Shown here: piece by piece, positions 63,001 through 64,000 of the stretch
How positions within the stretch are numbered: position 1 is the first letter of the stretch
Layout of the letters: every line of letters begins with the position of its first letter
Assembly: GCF_040054535.1 (NCBI RefSeq)
Contig: NC_090795.1
Span: 2,827,501 to 2,891,500, forward strand
Direction of reading: 5' to 3'
DNA from: Antennarius striatus
Lineage: Eukaryota; Chordata; Actinopteri; Lophiiformes; Antennariidae
DNA length: 64,000 nucleotides
The notes under the pieces: model-generated
Database searches by the model: none
What the model saw: only the letters and a program-made list of their open reading frames with translations
Told to the model about the DNA's origin: nothing
Translations under genes and position numbers: made by a program

Positions 63001-64000
63001 CGGCAGTGATGGCTGCGATGAAAAGTGGTTGGATCGATCAAACTAGTTCAGGAGATTTTTCTCAATGTGTTAACAGAGCGCTGCACCCTCTCACCGCATA
63101 TCATGCTATTTCACGTAGACGCCCTTAAAAAAATCTCTCTGTCTGGTAAAAATATCAAAGTAATGCCAGCAAACAATACGGCTATAAATTAAAACGGGTG
63201 TGGTTTCTCCAAAAAAATATCCAACAGCTTTAATTTGTAGAGTTCATCTGTCTGGAGCACCATCTCGTTTAGTGCCACAAGTTCTCAAAAGATTTGGTAG
63301 AAAATAAACTGGATCGGGTGACTTTTCACCTGCGTCCCAACTATCAATGTTTGACCACTGTTCACCTGAAAGGTCAAACTCATCTAATTCTTTTAGGAGA
63401 GGTGAGATCAGATACTAAAAGCATTCAGATCGAAAAGAATTTTCCACCATCATGGTGGGACTGGAGGCAGAAGTCATTCTACGTTCCTTCTCTGCAGCAT
63501 GAGGCCTTCACAGCAGGGAACCAGTAACAAAACCATATGTGAGTAGTTCCTCCAAAATACATAGAAGGGAACAAGAAGTTGTTTCGTTGTGCTTTTAAAT
63601 GACTGAATAACCACTTTGTCATCTGAGGACAGAGATCTCTCTGCAGGGGATGAGCTTCAAGCAACAAGCAGCACTATGAAATATCCCCTTCCATTCAAAA
63701 TATGTGCAGCTATCCCAGACGTTTCCTGTATTGCGGATGTACCGTGACCTTCGCCTCCTCCAGTGAGTGTGAGTGTGCTTCAGCCCCTGAAACGTGAGAT
63801 CCTAGCAGTCGGGAAAGGTGACAAAGAAAGGGGACAGGAAAGATTAGCCCTCGGTATCCAGGTAACAGTCGTAAACACGATGGAACCAAGAGTGAACACA
63901 GATCGAATAAAGACTTTGCGAGAGTTTCTAGGTGCATGTCGGGTTGTTTTGGCTGCTGCACAAACAGGAAGTGAGTATCACACCTGCAAACGGAACCTCA

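Larger units (their letters stand above)
49650..64000. other. Probable 5' intron of arhgap21 and upstream region
   Basis: No confirmed exon. It contains the two candidate upstream exons, a GT-poor AT-rich background, a compositionally distinct stretch at 54.6-56.0 kb, and a degraded dispersed repeat near 57.3 kb. Given that only 20-30 residues of ARHGAP21 are missing, the true first exon lies here or beyond 64 kb. Confidence 0.55.

Overview
The window is a vertebrate nuclear segment, almost certainly from a ray-finned (probably percomorph) fish. Reasons: GT-AG introns with mostly short exons, long CA/GT microsatellites, dispersed DNA-transposon remnants, and a complete actinodin gene. Actinodins are the actinotrichia proteins of fish fins and are missing from tetrapods. 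I assembled five protein-coding genes by eye, joining exons through splice sites and reading frame. All five are on the minus strand, so transcription runs right to left. I support no gene on the plus strand.

Layout. 1-10.7 kb: intergenic, microsatellites and a possible promoter near 630-680. 10.76-14.99 kb: actinodin, six coding exons, 649 aa, with an upstream 5'UTR exon near 15.4 kb. 17.51-19.89 kb: COPS9, three exons, 57 aa. 20.66-21.53 kb: otospiralin, three exons, 89 aa. 22.44-23.74 kb: apolipoprotein D, three coding exons, 185 aa, with a 5'UTR exon near 24.26 kb. 26.42-49.65 kb: ARHGAP21, 23 coding exons giving 1913 residues with an intact PDZ-PH-RhoGAP order. Its extreme N-terminus is not certain. 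49.65-64 kb: no confirmed gene. It is probably the first intron or 5' region of arhgap21, with two candidate upstream exons.

The most interesting observation is that actinodin and otospiralin, separated only by COPS9, look like homologous genes. They share a gapless 24-residue block (SDFW....YF..IG.......M.R). They also share a 5'UTR intron, a signal-peptide exon ending in phase 1, a tiny second exon also ending in phase 1, and a third exon carrying the block. This suggests a tandem duplication in which an inner-ear secreted protein and a fin-fibre matrix protein share an ancestor.

The genes do not form one pathway. Two encode small secreted proteins (otospiralin, apoD), one a secreted fin matrix protein, one a COP9 signalosome subunit and one a Golgi/junction RhoGAP. 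From memory, COPS9 and OTOS are also neighbours on human 2q37.3, so that pair looks like conserved synteny. All exon limits are inferred from the sequence; no RNA or database search was available.
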